A stretch of DNA of 64,000 bases from assembly GCA_018402765.1 (NCBI GenBank), contig JAGYIE010000002.1:434001-498000 (forward strand), given 5' to 3'. Position 1 is the stretch's first letter; each line of letters starts with the position of its first letter. Below the pieces are notes generated by a model that was not told the origin of the DNA, made no database searches, and worked only from the letters and a program-made list of their open reading frames with translations. The position numbers and the translations under genes are program-made. This DNA is from Vicingaceae bacterium. Lineage in GTDB: Bacteria; Bacteroidota; Bacteroidia; Flavobacteriales_E; Vicingaceae. This document shows positions 30,098 to 40,687 of this stretch, in pieces.

Positions 30098-31591
30098 TTA
30101 CTTTACTTCTTTGTCTACCACAATTCTTTCTTCTCTATTGGCAAGTTCCCATGCAGTGTAAAAAACGAGTTTGGTAATTTTTTCCATCTTATCAAAATCT
30201 ATTTTATCTACTGTGTCTGTTGCTTTATGATAGTCTTCATGAACGCCGCAAAAATAAAAAATTACTGGTATTCCATTCTTAGCAAAATTGTAATGGTCTG
30301 AACGGTAATAAAAACGATTAGGATCATTTTCATCGTTGAACGTGTAATCTAATTCTAATTGTGTAGTGGTTTTATTTACCTCTTCACTAATAGAATGTAA
30401 TTCTGAACTTAATTTATCAGAACCAATTAAATAAACATAATCTGGATTATCTTCATGCTTTTTATCTAATCGCCCAATCATATCTATATTTAAATTTGCA
30501 ATGGTTGTTTCTAAAGGAAAAATAGGATTATTAGCATAATACTTAGAACCTAGTAATCCTTTTTCTTCTCCTGATACTGGCATGAACAATATACTTCTTC
30601 GAGGTTTATACCCATTATCATAAGCTGTTTTAAAAGCTTGTGCTATCTCCATTAGTGCAACAGTTCCACTTCCATCATCATCTGCACCATTAAAAACTAA
30701 CTCACCTTCTTTACCAATATGATCATAATGTGCCGTTATTATTACCAACTCATCAGGAAATTCAGATCCAGGTAAATATGCCAATACATTTTCACCTAAA
30801 AGTTCACTCGTTTCTTTGTTGATCAATAATTCAAATGAAGTAGGTTTTTGTTTACTTGCTTTACCCTTTTTTATGTATTTTTTATACTTTACTCCATTAG
30901 ATTTACATACCGATTTAAGTACCGTATTACCTATATTTAAAACAGGAACAAATTGTTTATTATCTGGACTTTCTGCTAAATCTGTACTTGGTTTTGAGAA
31001 ATAGTGTTCATACTTTTCTAGCGTACCTTCAAATTTACTAGTATGTACTAATATTGCTTTCGCACCTTTTGATTTTGCTAATTCTATTTTATCAGAAAGT
31101 GTCCATTCTTTATCCATGTTTTCTGGATTATCTGCCAAAATAACAACAGCATTATTTTCAACATTTAAAGAAGTGTAATCAGACTCTGTGCCGTATCCAA
31201 CAAATAAAACAGCTGTGTTTATTTTTATGTTAGGCCATATAGTTGGTCTAACATAAAAGTCCTTATTCATATTATATTCAGTTCCATTAATAGAAAAAGT
31301 TATACCATTTGATTGTTGCTCTAATAACGGGAATTTTTGTTCAAAACTACCGTTTGGACTTTCACTAAAATTTAATTCCTTAAAGTAAGAAATAAGGTAG
31401 TTTTTTGCCATTTTTTGTCCATGCTTACCAGTTTCTCTTCCCTCATATTCATCAGAAGCTAAAATATGTAGGTGTTTGCTCATATCTTCTGCCTTGATTG
31501 TTTCGGCAATTTCTAGAGCAATCGAATTGTCATTTTGTGCAACAGTTACACTAGAACATGCAACTGTTACTATTAAAAATATCTTTTTCAT
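30098..31591 (-). CDS. Secreted M28 family zinc aminopeptidase
   Basis: VIITAHYDHIGKEGELVFNGADDDGSGTVALMEIA; PVSGEEKGLLGSKYYA. Confidence 0.9.
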   Translation of the reverse strand: MKKIFLIVTVACSSVTVAQNDNSIALEIAETIKAEDMSKHLHILASDEYEGRETGKHGQKMAKNYLISYFKELNFSESPNGSFEQKFPLLEQQSNGITFSINGTEYNMNKDFYVRPTIWPNIKINTAVLFVGYGTESDYTSLNVENNAVVILADNPENMDKEWTLSDKIELAKSKGAKAILVHTSKFEGTLEKYEHYFSKPSTDLAESPDNKQFVPVLNIGNTVLKSVCKSNGVKYKKYIKKGKASKQKPTSFELLINKETSELLGENVLAYLPGSEFPDELVIITAHYDHIGKEGELVFNGADDDGSGTVALMEIAQAFKTAYDNGYKPRRSILFMPVSGEEKGLLGSKYYANNPIFPLETTIANLNIDMIGRLDKKHEDNPDYVYLIGSDKLSSELHSISEEVNKTTTQLELDYTFNDENDPNRFYYRSDHYNFAKNGIPVIFYFCGVHEDYHKATDTVDKIDFDKMEKITKLVFYTAWELANREERIVVDKEVK

Positions 31592-31592
31592 C

Positions 31593-32036
31593 TTAATTAT
31601 TTACAGGTATTTTTTCGATTCTTTTTAAATGTCTTCCTCCTTCAAAATCTTCATTTATAAAAACATTCACACATTTTATAGCTTCTTCTTCTGAAATAAA
31701 ACGCGCTGGAAGTACCAATATATTCGCATCATTGTGTTGTCTAGCAAGTTTAGCTAATTCCTCTTCCCAGCAAATTGCTGCTCTAATTTGCTGATGTTTA
31801 TTTGCTGTTATCGCAATACCATTTCCACTTCCGCATATTAATATACCTAAGTCTGCTTCTTTTTTTTCAATACTAACAGATAAAGGATGTGCAAAATCTG
31901 CATAATCACAACTATCAATTGAATAGGGACCAAAATCAACTACTTCGATTCCATTGTTAATCAATACTTGTTTAAGTTTACTCTTTAATTGAAAACCTGC
32001 ATGATCTCCTGCTATTGCTATTTTATTAATTATCAT
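31593..32036 (-). CDS. rpiB: Ribose-5-phosphate isomerase B
   Basis: IAIAGDHAGFQLKSKLK; GILICGSGNGIAITANKHQQIRAAICW. Confidence 0.94.
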   Translation of the reverse strand: MIINKIAIAGDHAGFQLKSKLKQVLINNGIEVVDFGPYSIDSCDYADFAHPLSVSIEKKEADLGILICGSGNGIAITANKHQQIRAAICWEEELAKLARQHNDANILVLPARFISEEEAIKCVNVFINEDFEGGRHLKRIEKIPVNN

Positions 32037-32442
32037 TTGTTTAAGTTTATTGACAATTTGGTTGTTAATAATGCTTTATAAAGTTGAATAACTATGTAAA
32101 AATAAAGTTGGTTTACTTAATTTTAATTCCAGATGTATAAAATTTTTAATATTTCATCGTTAATTATGATTATTTACAGAGGAGTTATACACGAAATACA
32201 AACTAAAATTAATAGTTATCCAATACAAAAGTTATGAATACGAATCCATTTTAATAGGATGTTAATAATTTGACATAAAAACAGATTTTCAATCTCTTAA
32301 ATACAAATAATATGTTAGCTAATTATTAACTACTTTGTAAAAGTAACTAAACCTATTAAAGTGAAACAATATTTTCAACAGAGTTAACGCCTTAATAGTA
32401 ATAGTAGATTTAAATTTTAATAATAATATATAATAATATATA

Positions 32443-33981
32443 ATGTTTACAACAAAATTTCACTTTTTAATCTACTTCAATTTTTTATCATTTTCACTCT
32501 TTGCCCAGGTAGGAACAGTTGATAGTTTAAACGAATTTTACACATCATTCCGTTATGATACGGGAAATTTATCTAGTCATGGGATCTTAATCGATGGCAA
32601 ACCTAATGGATATTGGATTACATTTTATAAAAATGGTAATTTAAAATCTGAAGGTAATCGAGTTGATTTTAAATTAGATAGTAATTGGTATTTTTATAAC
32701 AATTCAGGAAATATAACGAAAATTATTGCTTATAAAAATGATTTAAGAAATGGATTAACACTATCATACGATAGTATTTATCTTATAAGTGAAGAGTATT
32801 TCGTTAACAATGTAAAAGAGGGTTTAACCATAACATATTATCCTGCTGATAAAAAGTTAGTAAAAAGTAGAGTAAACTATGAAGATGGTAAAGAAAATGG
32901 ATCAGCGTATTATTTTGATATTGAAGGCAGAGTTATTAGTATAACTGAATATAATAAAGGCTTTATTATAAGTAAGGAAGAAATAAATAGATATAACAAA
33001 CAAGAAAAAAAGCAAGGTTTGTGGAAAGAATTTTATTCAAATTGGCGAGTAAATATAGAAAGTACCTATAGGGACGGACTTTTAAATGGATATGTAAAAT
33101 ATTATTCTCCTGATGGACAATTAACAAAAGCTGATCTTTATGTTGATGGAGTTTTACAAGAAGGAAATGAAAATTCAGTCAACTTTGAAATTATTCCTAT
33201 TTATAATGATAAAGGTGTTATTGTACAACAAACAACTTACAATGCTTTAGGTCAAAAGGATGGAATAGAAAGAAATTATAATGATTCAGGGAGTATAGTA
33301 AGTTTAGCAATATATAAAAATGATTTATTGCTTTCTCAAGGTGGAATAATTGATGAAAAAGGAAGGAAACAAGAAGTATGGAAAGAATTTTATCCGAATA
33401 AAACTATTAAAAGTGAAGGTAAATTCTTAGACAATAAAAAGTTTGAAAAATGGACTTACTTCTATGAAAACGGAAAGGCAGAACAAAAAGGAAGCTACAA
33501 TAAAAATGGAAAACCTGTAGGTAATTGGATATGGTATTTTCCAAATGGTGATACATTGAGATATGAGCAATACAGAAGAGGTATAGAAGATGGAATTTTA
33601 ATAGAAATGACTGATAGTGGCAGCGTGATTAGAACGGGAGATTATATTGATGGATTTCGCGAAGGCGAATGGATTTATGAATTAAATGATCAAGTCGAAA
33701 AAGGTAAATATATTTATGGACAGAAAAACGGTTTATGGGAATATTTTCATAGTAATGGGGAGCTTATATTTAAAGGAAATTTTATAGAAGGTAGGCCTGA
33801 GGGTAAGCATAAATGGTGGTATCCTAGCGGAAAGGTAAAAGAAGAAGGAAATTATGCATATGGCGTGAAGGATGGAATATGGAAGAAATACAATGAGGAT
33901 GGTACATTAAAAATTACAATTGATTTTAAGAATGGAGAAGAATTTAAAATTGATGGTCAAAAATTTAAAATTTACAAATAG
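32443..33981 (+). CDS. Secreted MORN-repeat (YwqK-like) protein
   Basis: Many repeats of the type GxWxxFYxNGxxKSEGxxxDGKxxGxW (ENGKAEQKGSYNKNGKPVGNWIWYFPNG; HSNGELIFKGNFIEGRPEGKHKWWYPSGKVKEEGNY). Confidence 0.85.
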   Translation: MFTTKFHFLIYFNFLSFSLFAQVGTVDSLNEFYTSFRYDTGNLSSHGILIDGKPNGYWITFYKNGNLKSEGNRVDFKLDSNWYFYNNSGNITKIIAYKNDLRNGLTLSYDSIYLISEEYFVNNVKEGLTITYYPADKKLVKSRVNYEDGKENGSAYYFDIEGRVISITEYNKGFIISKEEINRYNKQEKKQGLWKEFYSNWRVNIESTYRDGLLNGYVKYYSPDGQLTKADLYVDGVLQEGNENSVNFEIIPIYNDKGVIVQQTTYNALGQKDGIERNYNDSGSIVSLAIYKNDLLLSQGGIIDEKGRKQEVWKEFYPNKTIKSEGKFLDNKKFEKWTYFYENGKAEQKGSYNKNGKPVGNWIWYFPNGDTLRYEQYRRGIEDGILIEMTDSGSVIRTGDYIDGFREGEWIYELNDQVEKGKYIYGQKNGLWEYFHSNGELIFKGNFIEGRPEGKHKWWYPSGKVKEEGNYAYGVKDGIWKKYNEDGTLKITIDFKNGEEFKIDGQKFKIYK

Positions 33982-34054
33982 ACTATAAAAGTAAAGAATA
34001 TAGGAAATCACTATTGTCCGATAAAAAATTAAAGTATATCGAATTAAAATTAAT

Positions 34055-34442
34055 ATTAGATTGGGGCTTTATGGAATACCTATAGTATTTTTAATGGCAT
34101 ATGCTAATGAGAAAAGTATATGTAAGGTAAAAGTTACATAACCATACGTTTGTATTATAAATTAGTTTATAGAAATAGATTTTATATTTTCTATATAGAT
34201 GACATTATTAATGGAAAAAATAAATAAAAATGAATTAAATACCACGATAGAATTGAAATTCTTTATTCTTTAGGTAGAAAGTATAATGACTTTATTTATG
34301 TTAAAACAAAACTCCACATTAATTAAAGTACTAAATACAGTTTTTTGAAGATCATGATGATAAAAAACTCATTCATAAAAAGGGGGATTTATACACAATT
34401 TATTTCACGATGCAGGATATTGCTAAGAACTTTCTTAAATAG
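34055..34442 (+). pseudogene. Frameshifted remnants of coding sequence
   Basis: Fragments in three frames: 34055-34141 IRLGLYGIPIVFLMAYANEKSICKVKVT*; 34243-34326 HDRIEILYSLGRKYNDFIYVKTKLHIN*; 34338-34442 QFFEDHDDKKLIHKKGDLYTIYFTMQDIAKNFLK*. Confidence 0.4.
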
Positions 34443-34571
34443 ATTTTTAAAGAATACATAGCTCTTTTATTGTAACCTTAAAAAAGATAAAATGTATTAA
34501 GTGGGCGTATGTAGTTTTAAAAGAAACTAATTAGGAGTTTTTACAAGGACGATTTATTCAACAAGCAGAAT

Positions 34572-35642
34572 CTATTCTAGGTAGTGGTCGCTATATCTAA
34601 CTAAACTAACTTCTGGATTTAAGGGATCATTTTTCATAAGATAGTTGACAAATTCTTCTCCTAATTTCGGAGCCATAAATAGACCTCTAGAGCCCATTCC
34701 ATTAAACAAATGGATATTTTTATGTTTTGGATGGGTGCCATTAAGTGGTCTTCGATCTTTAACTGCCGGTCGAATCCCTACTATTTGTTCAACAACTTCG
34801 TAATCGCAGTTAATTAACTCTTCGAGGTTTCGAATCAATTCACTTTTCTTGTCTTCTGTTGGAAGTAAGCTCAAATCATTCCAGTTGTACGTTGCTCCTA
34901 TTTTATAATGTTGATTTCCAAGTGGTAGAATAAATATCTTTTTATTAAAAATATACTCATCACTCATAGCTTCACTTTTAATTATTAGAAGCTCCCCTTT
35001 TACTAAACTTAATGGTATCCAATTAAATAGTGGATTATTAACCGATTGATATCCATCGCAAAAAATAACCTGTTTTGCCTTAATATTATTATAGCTGATT
35101 TCTTTATCATCTAAAATAAGATGCTGATAATTTAAAGATTCTTCTAGCAACAGATTTCTTTCAATTAAATATCTTCTGTAGGAAGTTAGTAATGTTTTAG
35201 TATCAATCCATCCTGTTTTTTTCACCTCACCTCCACTAAATAAGTTATGATGCAGAAATGAATAATCGGAAAGGTCTTTTAGATTTTCGGTAATATATTC
35301 TTTAACGCCATCTATTCTACTTCTTTTAATCCAAAAGTTACGTTCATCATTAGATGAAATTAATTTTATAATCGTTTTTTCAATAACAAATGAAGAGTTA
35401 ATTTCATCTTCAAGTTGAGCATAGAATACATCGTTGAATTTAATAAACTCTTCAGCTCTCCATGTTTTAGTGAGTCTTTTTAGCACTAAAGGATTAATTA
35501 GTCCAGCTGCTACCATAGTACTTGATGTTTGATGGGTATCATCAATTATCAATACACTATATCCTTTATTAATAAGCTGATAGCTTAATACAGTTCCTGA
35601 AATTCCTTGTCCTATTATCAAAAAGTCGTAAGTATGTGTCAT
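34572..35642 (-). CDS. FAD-dependent oxidoreductase (DAO family)
   Basis: YDFLIIGQGISGTVLSYQLINKGYSVLIIDD; HLFNGMGSRGLFMAPKLGEEF. Confidence 0.86.
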   Translation of the reverse strand: MTHTYDFLIIGQGISGTVLSYQLINKGYSVLIIDDTHQTSSTMVAAGLINPLVLKRLTKTWRAEEFIKFNDVFYAQLEDEINSSFVIEKTIIKLISSNDERNFWIKRSRIDGVKEYITENLKDLSDYSFLHHNLFSGGEVKKTGWIDTKTLLTSYRRYLIERNLLLEESLNYQHLILDDKEISYNNIKAKQVIFCDGYQSVNNPLFNWIPLSLVKGELLIIKSEAMSDEYIFNKKIFILPLGNQHYKIGATYNWNDLSLLPTEDKKSELIRNLEELINCDYEVVEQIVGIRPAVKDRRPLNGTHPKHKNIHLFNGMGSRGLFMAPKLGEEFVNYLMKNDPLNPEVSLVRYSDHYLE

Positions 35643-35716
35643 AGATTATCCAAAACTAGTTATTTCAAGCAATGGGGAATTAAAAATTGCTAATTTTGTT
35701 ATCTAATTTTAAGGCA

Positions 35717-35899
35717 ATGAATTTAAACATCATCTTAGGTATTATTGGTCCTAATCAAATCATTATCATATTGGTTATAGTAGTTTTACTATTCGGTGCA
35801 AAGAAAATTCCTGAATTAATGAAAGGAGTTGGAAAAGGCATAAAGGAATTTAAAGATGCTACCAGCAAGGATGAAGAAAAGAAAGAAGACAATAAATAA
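35717..35899 (+). CDS. tatA: Sec-independent protein translocase TatA/E
   Basis: IIIILVIVVLLFGAKKIPELMKGVGKGIKEFKDATSKDEEKKEDNK. Confidence 0.93.
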   Translation: MNLNIILGIIGPNQIIIILVIVVLLFGAKKIPELMKGVGKGIKEFKDATSKDEEKKEDNK

Positions 35900-35913
35900 A
35901 CCCTCTAATATTT

Positions 35914-37353
35914 TTGCAGTTGAAAGAATACAAAGCTCTTTCGGAGATTCAGGAAGATTTAAATCAAGGACATTTTAGTTGTGAACAGTTAGTAAATAAC
36001 TACTTAAAAAAAATTGAAGAAAGTTCTTCCCTAAATGCATTTCTAGAAATTTTTGACGAATCAGCAATCGAGCAAGCACGGTTAGTTGACCGAAAACTTT
36101 CCAATAAATCTGCAGGTCGTTTAGCGGGAATGGTTATCGGTATAAAAGATAATATTGTTTATAAAGGTCATAAGGTTTCAGCATCGTCAAAAATGCTAGA
36201 AAACTTTGAATCCTTGTTTTCTGCAACTGTAGTTGACAGATTAATAGCAGAAGATGCTATTATAGTCGGACGATTGAATTGTGATGAGTTTGCTATGGGT
36301 TCGTCCACTGAAAATTCTGCATTCGGGGTTACTAAAAATGCTCAAGATCAATCGTATGTTCCGGGTGGTTCATCTGGGGGCTCTGCTGTTGCAGTTCAAG
36401 CAGGGCTTTGTCTTGCTTCTTTGGGCTCTGACACAGGTGGTTCTATACGACAACCTGCTTCTTATTGTGGGATTATTGGATTAAAACCAACATATGGGAG
36501 AGTATCTAGAAATGGCTTAATTGCATTTGCTTCTTCATTTGACCAAATAGGACCTTTCGCTAATTCTGTAGAAGATATAGCTTTATTAACTGAAATTATT
36601 TCAGGACATGATTCTATGGATAGCACTTCTTCAAACAAGGAGGTACCTGAATTCTATAAATCGGTTAAAAACCTTGATAGAACGAAAAAATATAGAATTG
36701 CTTACATAAAGGATTGTTTAGATCATCCTGGCTTAAATACTGAGGTTAAAGCTGCGGTTAATCGCCAAATAGAGTTATTGAAGCAAAATGGGCATTCAGT
36801 AGAACCTATTTCTTATCCATTTCTAGATTTCATGGTTCCGGCATATTATATATTAACTACAGCTGAGGCATCTTCTAATTTAGCACGATATGATGGGGTT
36901 CATTTTGGATACAGAAGTCCTAATGCTAAGAACTTAGAAGAAACATATGTTTATTCCAGATCAGAGGCTTTTGGTACAGAAGTGAAAAGAAGAATAATGC
37001 TTGGTACTTATGTTTTAAGCGCAGGTTATTACGATGCTTATTATGGCAAAGCTCAAAAAGTAAGAAGGATTTTAAGAGATAAAACGAATCAAATATTTGA
37101 TGATTTTGATTTTATTTTATCTCCGACCACTACCAATTCTGCTTTTAAAATAGGTCAAAAAAGTAATGATCCAATAGAGATGTACTTAGAAGACATCTTT
37201 ACCGTACAGGCAAATCTTGTAGGAACGCCTGCTATATCTTTACCACTGGGCAGAACTGCTAATAATATGCCATTTGGACTACAGCTTATGGCTAGATCGT
37301 TTGAAGAGCAAAATTTATTGAATTTTTCAGCCCTATTAATGAACATGAATTAG
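35914..37353 (+). CDS. gatA: Asp-tRNA(Asn)/Glu-tRNA(Gln) amidotransferase subunit A (TTG start)
   Basis: GMVIGIKDNIVYKGHKVSASSKML; YVPGGSSGGSAVAVQAGLCLASLGSDTGGSIRQPASYCGIIGLKPTYGRVSR amidase signature. Confidence 0.95.
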   Translation: MQLKEYKALSEIQEDLNQGHFSCEQLVNNYLKKIEESSSLNAFLEIFDESAIEQARLVDRKLSNKSAGRLAGMVIGIKDNIVYKGHKVSASSKMLENFESLFSATVVDRLIAEDAIIVGRLNCDEFAMGSSTENSAFGVTKNAQDQSYVPGGSSGGSAVAVQAGLCLASLGSDTGGSIRQPASYCGIIGLKPTYGRVSRNGLIAFASSFDQIGPFANSVEDIALLTEIISGHDSMDSTSSNKEVPEFYKSVKNLDRTKKYRIAYIKDCLDHPGLNTEVKAAVNRQIELLKQNGHSVEPISYPFLDFMVPAYYILTTAEASSNLARYDGVHFGYRSPNAKNLEETYVYSRSEAFGTEVKRRIMLGTYVLSAGYYDAYYGKAQKVRRILRDKTNQIFDDFDFILSPTTTNSAFKIGQKSNDPIEMYLEDIFTVQANLVGTPAISLPLGRTANNMPFGLQLMARSFEEQNLLNFSALLMNMN

Positions 37354-37455
37354 TGAATAATTGATCTCCTGATTTTATTTCTGACACGATGTATTGGTCA
37401 CCTTTGTATACCAAAACTTAATCGCTTACGTTCTTTTCAAAATAACATTTATATC

Positions 37456-38946
37456 ATGCAAAAAGGAGCTCTTTTTACTGCCCTATTTTTAACCTTATCA
37501 GCATTTATTTTTGCTAATAATAATGTTGAATTAGATACTTCTAATGATACTACTTTTATTCTATCATCAGATGATGAGGTGTTAAATATGATTGATAGTA
37601 TTGTAGCGTCTAAATTTATAGCTAGTTTTTCTCTTGACTCTTCCCTTTTTCTAGGAGAATTTGATTCTTTAAGTAATACTATTTCTGTCGATCATTTGTC
37701 AGATTCTATTATTCAGTATCGTCTTGAACTATTAAATAGAAATACTCCTTTTGATTTAACTTATAATGATTATGTTAAGTCATTCATAAAACTTTATGCT
37801 GACAAAAGAAGAAATTTGACAAGCAATGTTTTAGGTTTAGCCCCTTTTTATTTTCCAATGTTTGAGGAAGTTTTGGACCGATACAACATGCCTTTAGAGT
37901 TGAAATACTTAGCCATCGTTGAGTCGGCTTTAAACCCTCAAGCAAAAAGCAGAGTAGGCGCTATGGGTTTGTGGCAATTTATGTATCGAACTGGTAAAAT
38001 GTATGATTTGAATATTACATCATACTACGACGAACGTATGGATCCATATAAGTCTACTGTCGCTGCATGTGAGTTTATGACGGATATGTATAAAATGTAC
38101 GGTGACTGGAACTTAGTTTTGGCAGCATATAATTCTGGTGCAGGCAATGTAAATAAAGCCATTAGAAGGTCTGGTGGAAAAAAAGATTACTGGAAAATAA
38201 TCAATTATTTACCTCGGGAAACACGCGGTTATGTTCCAGCATTTATTGCTGTTAATTACATAATGAACTATTCTGCTGAGCATAATATTTATCCTTCTAA
38301 TCCACAGTATCCATGTATAAAATATGATACTGTTCACATTACGAAAGGAATTCTTTTCTCTGAGCTTGCTGATTATCTTGAAATATCTGAAAAAGATATT
38401 GCTTATTTTAATCCCATGTATAAATCTGCTTTGATTCCTATTTCTGATAAGCCCTTACCTCTTTGCTTGCCTTCAGATAAGATAGGATTGTATTTAACTA
38501 ATGAAAAGCAGATATATGCTGATTTAGACCGCAAAAACGCTGCAGATAGCGTTAAATTAGTAAAAGAAGTTGCTGAAATTAAGAATGAGTCTTTAGTTAT
38601 CCATAGAGTTAAAAGTGGAGAATATCTAGGTTATATCGCAAAAAAATATAATGTAAGTGTAAGTAACCTTATGGCTTGGAATAGTTTAAAAAGTACAAGA
38701 TTAAATCCTGGTGATCGATTATCAATATATTCTGAAGGATCTGCGCCTATTGTTTCACAAAAGAGTACAGTAAATTCATTAAGTAAAGATTTTAAATATC
38801 ATATTATTCAACCTGGGGATACATTGTGGGATATCGCTAAGAAATATAATGGGATTAGTGTAAATGATTTAAAGTCTATTAACAGCAATTTAAATTTTAA
38901 ATATTTAAAACCGGGAATGAAAATTAAAGTTCCTGTCGTTGGTTAA
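37456..38946 (+). CDS. Membrane-bound lytic murein transglycosylase D-like protein with LysM domains
   Basis: SLT: AIVESALNPQAKSRVGAMGLWQFM; LYxxLAAYNSGAGNVNKAI; LysM: HRVKSGEYLGYIAKKYNVSVSNLMAWN and HIIQPGDTLWDIAKKYNGISVNDLKSIN. Confidence 0.92.
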   Translation: MQKGALFTALFLTLSAFIFANNNVELDTSNDTTFILSSDDEVLNMIDSIVASKFIASFSLDSSLFLGEFDSLSNTISVDHLSDSIIQYRLELLNRNTPFDLTYNDYVKSFIKLYADKRRNLTSNVLGLAPFYFPMFEEVLDRYNMPLELKYLAIVESALNPQAKSRVGAMGLWQFMYRTGKMYDLNITSYYDERMDPYKSTVAACEFMTDMYKMYGDWNLVLAAYNSGAGNVNKAIRRSGGKKDYWKIINYLPRETRGYVPAFIAVNYIMNYSAEHNIYPSNPQYPCIKYDTVHITKGILFSELADYLEISEKDIAYFNPMYKSALIPISDKPLPLCLPSDKIGLYLTNEKQIYADLDRKNAADSVKLVKEVAEIKNESLVIHRVKSGEYLGYIAKKYNVSVSNLMAWNSLKSTRLNPGDRLSIYSEGSAPIVSQKSTVNSLSKDFKYHIIQPGDTLWDIAKKYNGISVNDLKSINSNLNFKYLKPGMKIKVPVVG

Positions 38947-38959
38947 TTCTATCTACCTT

Positions 38960-39961
38960 ATGTTACATCGTCTGCTTTGGGTTATACCCCTAATTGTATT
39001 TTTTGCTTCATGTGATTCGGAAAGTTCTAATAGATCTTTACCAAGTTCCACTGGCAAGTCAGGGGAGTTAATTATTGTTGTCGATACAGCTTTTATTAAC
39101 AATAAAACTGGAGATGCTCTTGAATCTGTCTTTATGGAGGAGTTATACGGCGTCCCAAGAAGTGAACCTTTTTTTGATGTAGTATCTGTTCCTCCTAAAG
39201 GATTTACCTCAATGCTTAAAGTGGTTAGGAATGTTTTAGTATTAGATATCAATTCAGCAAATAAACCAGAGATAAAAATACAAAAAGACGTTTTTGCAAC
39301 TGATCAATTGGTAGTCACTATTGCTGCAAAAGGAGATCTTTCAGCGGCTAATATAATTTCGAAGAATAAAGAAAAACTGCAACAGTTGTTTGATCAAGAA
39401 GAAATCAGTAGAAAAAAAACTCGTCTTTTACAGAATATTGATATGGGTAGACGCGATTCTATCATATCAAAACATGGTTTTTCTATAGCTTTCCCGAAGG
39501 AATATTTTTTATCAATGGATTCTACTGATTTCTTTTTTCTTAGAAAAAATAAAGTAGTTGGTGAGCATCAGATATTGCAAGGGTTAATGGTTTACTCTTA
39601 CCCTTACACTGATGATTCTAATTTTGTTATAGAGAATATCGTTAACCAAATGGAATCCTTTATTACGAATGTAAAAGCTCAACCAAAAGGTTATATGCAA
39701 GTTGAGCGTCAATACCCTGTTTTAAGCGAGGAAGTCAATTTTAAGGATAATTATGCTATTCAACTTTCTGGTTTATGGCGGATGGAGGGCATTTTTATGG
39801 GGGGGTCATTTTTAAACTACACCTTTACGAATACCAGTAACACAAAACTTATAGGTATTTATGGCTTTGTATATGCCCCTAAATTTAACCACAGAGAGTA
39901 TTTAAGAGAGCTTAAGGCTTTAGCTTATACATTTGCTGAGTCTAGCAGTAAAAAGCCTTAA
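38960..39961 (+). CDS. DUF4837-like lipoprotein
   Basis: Lipobox VFFASCDSES; architecture SSTGKSGELIIVVD...; start taken as MLHRLL. Confidence 0.7.
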   Translation: MLHRLLWVIPLIVFFASCDSESSNRSLPSSTGKSGELIIVVDTAFINNKTGDALESVFMEELYGVPRSEPFFDVVSVPPKGFTSMLKVVRNVLVLDINSANKPEIKIQKDVFATDQLVVTIAAKGDLSAANIISKNKEKLQQLFDQEEISRKKTRLLQNIDMGRRDSIISKHGFSIAFPKEYFLSMDSTDFFFLRKNKVVGEHQILQGLMVYSYPYTDDSNFVIENIVNQMESFITNVKAQPKGYMQVERQYPVLSEEVNFKDNYAIQLSGLWRMEGIFMGGSFLNYTFTNTSNTKLIGIYGFVYAPKFNHREYLRELKALAYTFAESSSKKP

Positions 39962-39969
39962 AAACAGCC

Positions 39970-40686
39970 TTATTCACCAAAAACTGTTTCTAAGACATCA
40001 ATCGACTTTAATTCGCCAAATCCTTCTAAATGGATTCGGTAATATAAAAGCACGCTTTTCAATAATTCTCTTCTAACTTGTCCTGTTGATTTTATAGTAT
40101 TTAGATCACCAATGTTAGATATAGATAACATATAAAGTAATTCTGCATACTTACTATCAATAACTTCTTTGGAAGGTTCAGTATGTAATTGATAATTTCC
40201 TTCACTTAAATGAAACTGTAGACCTGGTTTCCATGATCCTTCAGGAAAGAATCCCAAATATCTTGTCATCTTAATTACAAAGTAAAGGTGAAAGTTTGCT
40301 TGACGTTCTAATATTTCATCATAATATAACAGATGATTTTTGATAAACTCATAAAGATCTATATTTGCTGTTTCTTCTCGTATACAATGGTACAGTAATT
40401 CATTAATAAATTGAATTACGGCACCCTTAGTCCAATCAGAATTTATCGATTTGTATGGTGTTTCAATATCTGCTGCTTTTATTCTTGCAAGTTTATTGTT
40501 TCCATGCTGCGAAGTTTCTATTTCAATCTGGTTAAGTCCTTGAAATATTGCGATTCTGTTTCCTTTTTTAGAAATGCTAGCTATATAAGACTTTAAGCCT
40601 TCTGTCTTTGTAAATAACTTAACTATTACTGAATTATCGTTGTATTTTGTAGTTTTTAAGACAATTGCTGATGTTTTTGTATTCAT
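39970..40686 (-). CDS. recO: DNA repair protein RecO
   Basis: TSAIVLKTTKYNDNSVIVKLFTKTEGLKSYIASISKKGNR; length 238 aa. Confidence 0.9.
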   Translation of the reverse strand: MNTKTSAIVLKTTKYNDNSVIVKLFTKTEGLKSYIASISKKGNRIAIFQGLNQIEIETSQHGNNKLARIKAADIETPYKSINSDWTKGAVIQFINELLYHCIREETANIDLYEFIKNHLLYYDEILERQANFHLYFVIKMTRYLGFFPEGSWKPGLQFHLSEGNYQLHTEPSKEVIDSKYAELLYMLSISNIGDLNTIKSTGQVRRELLKSVLLYYRIHLEGFGELKSIDVLETVFGE

Positions 40687-40687
40687 T

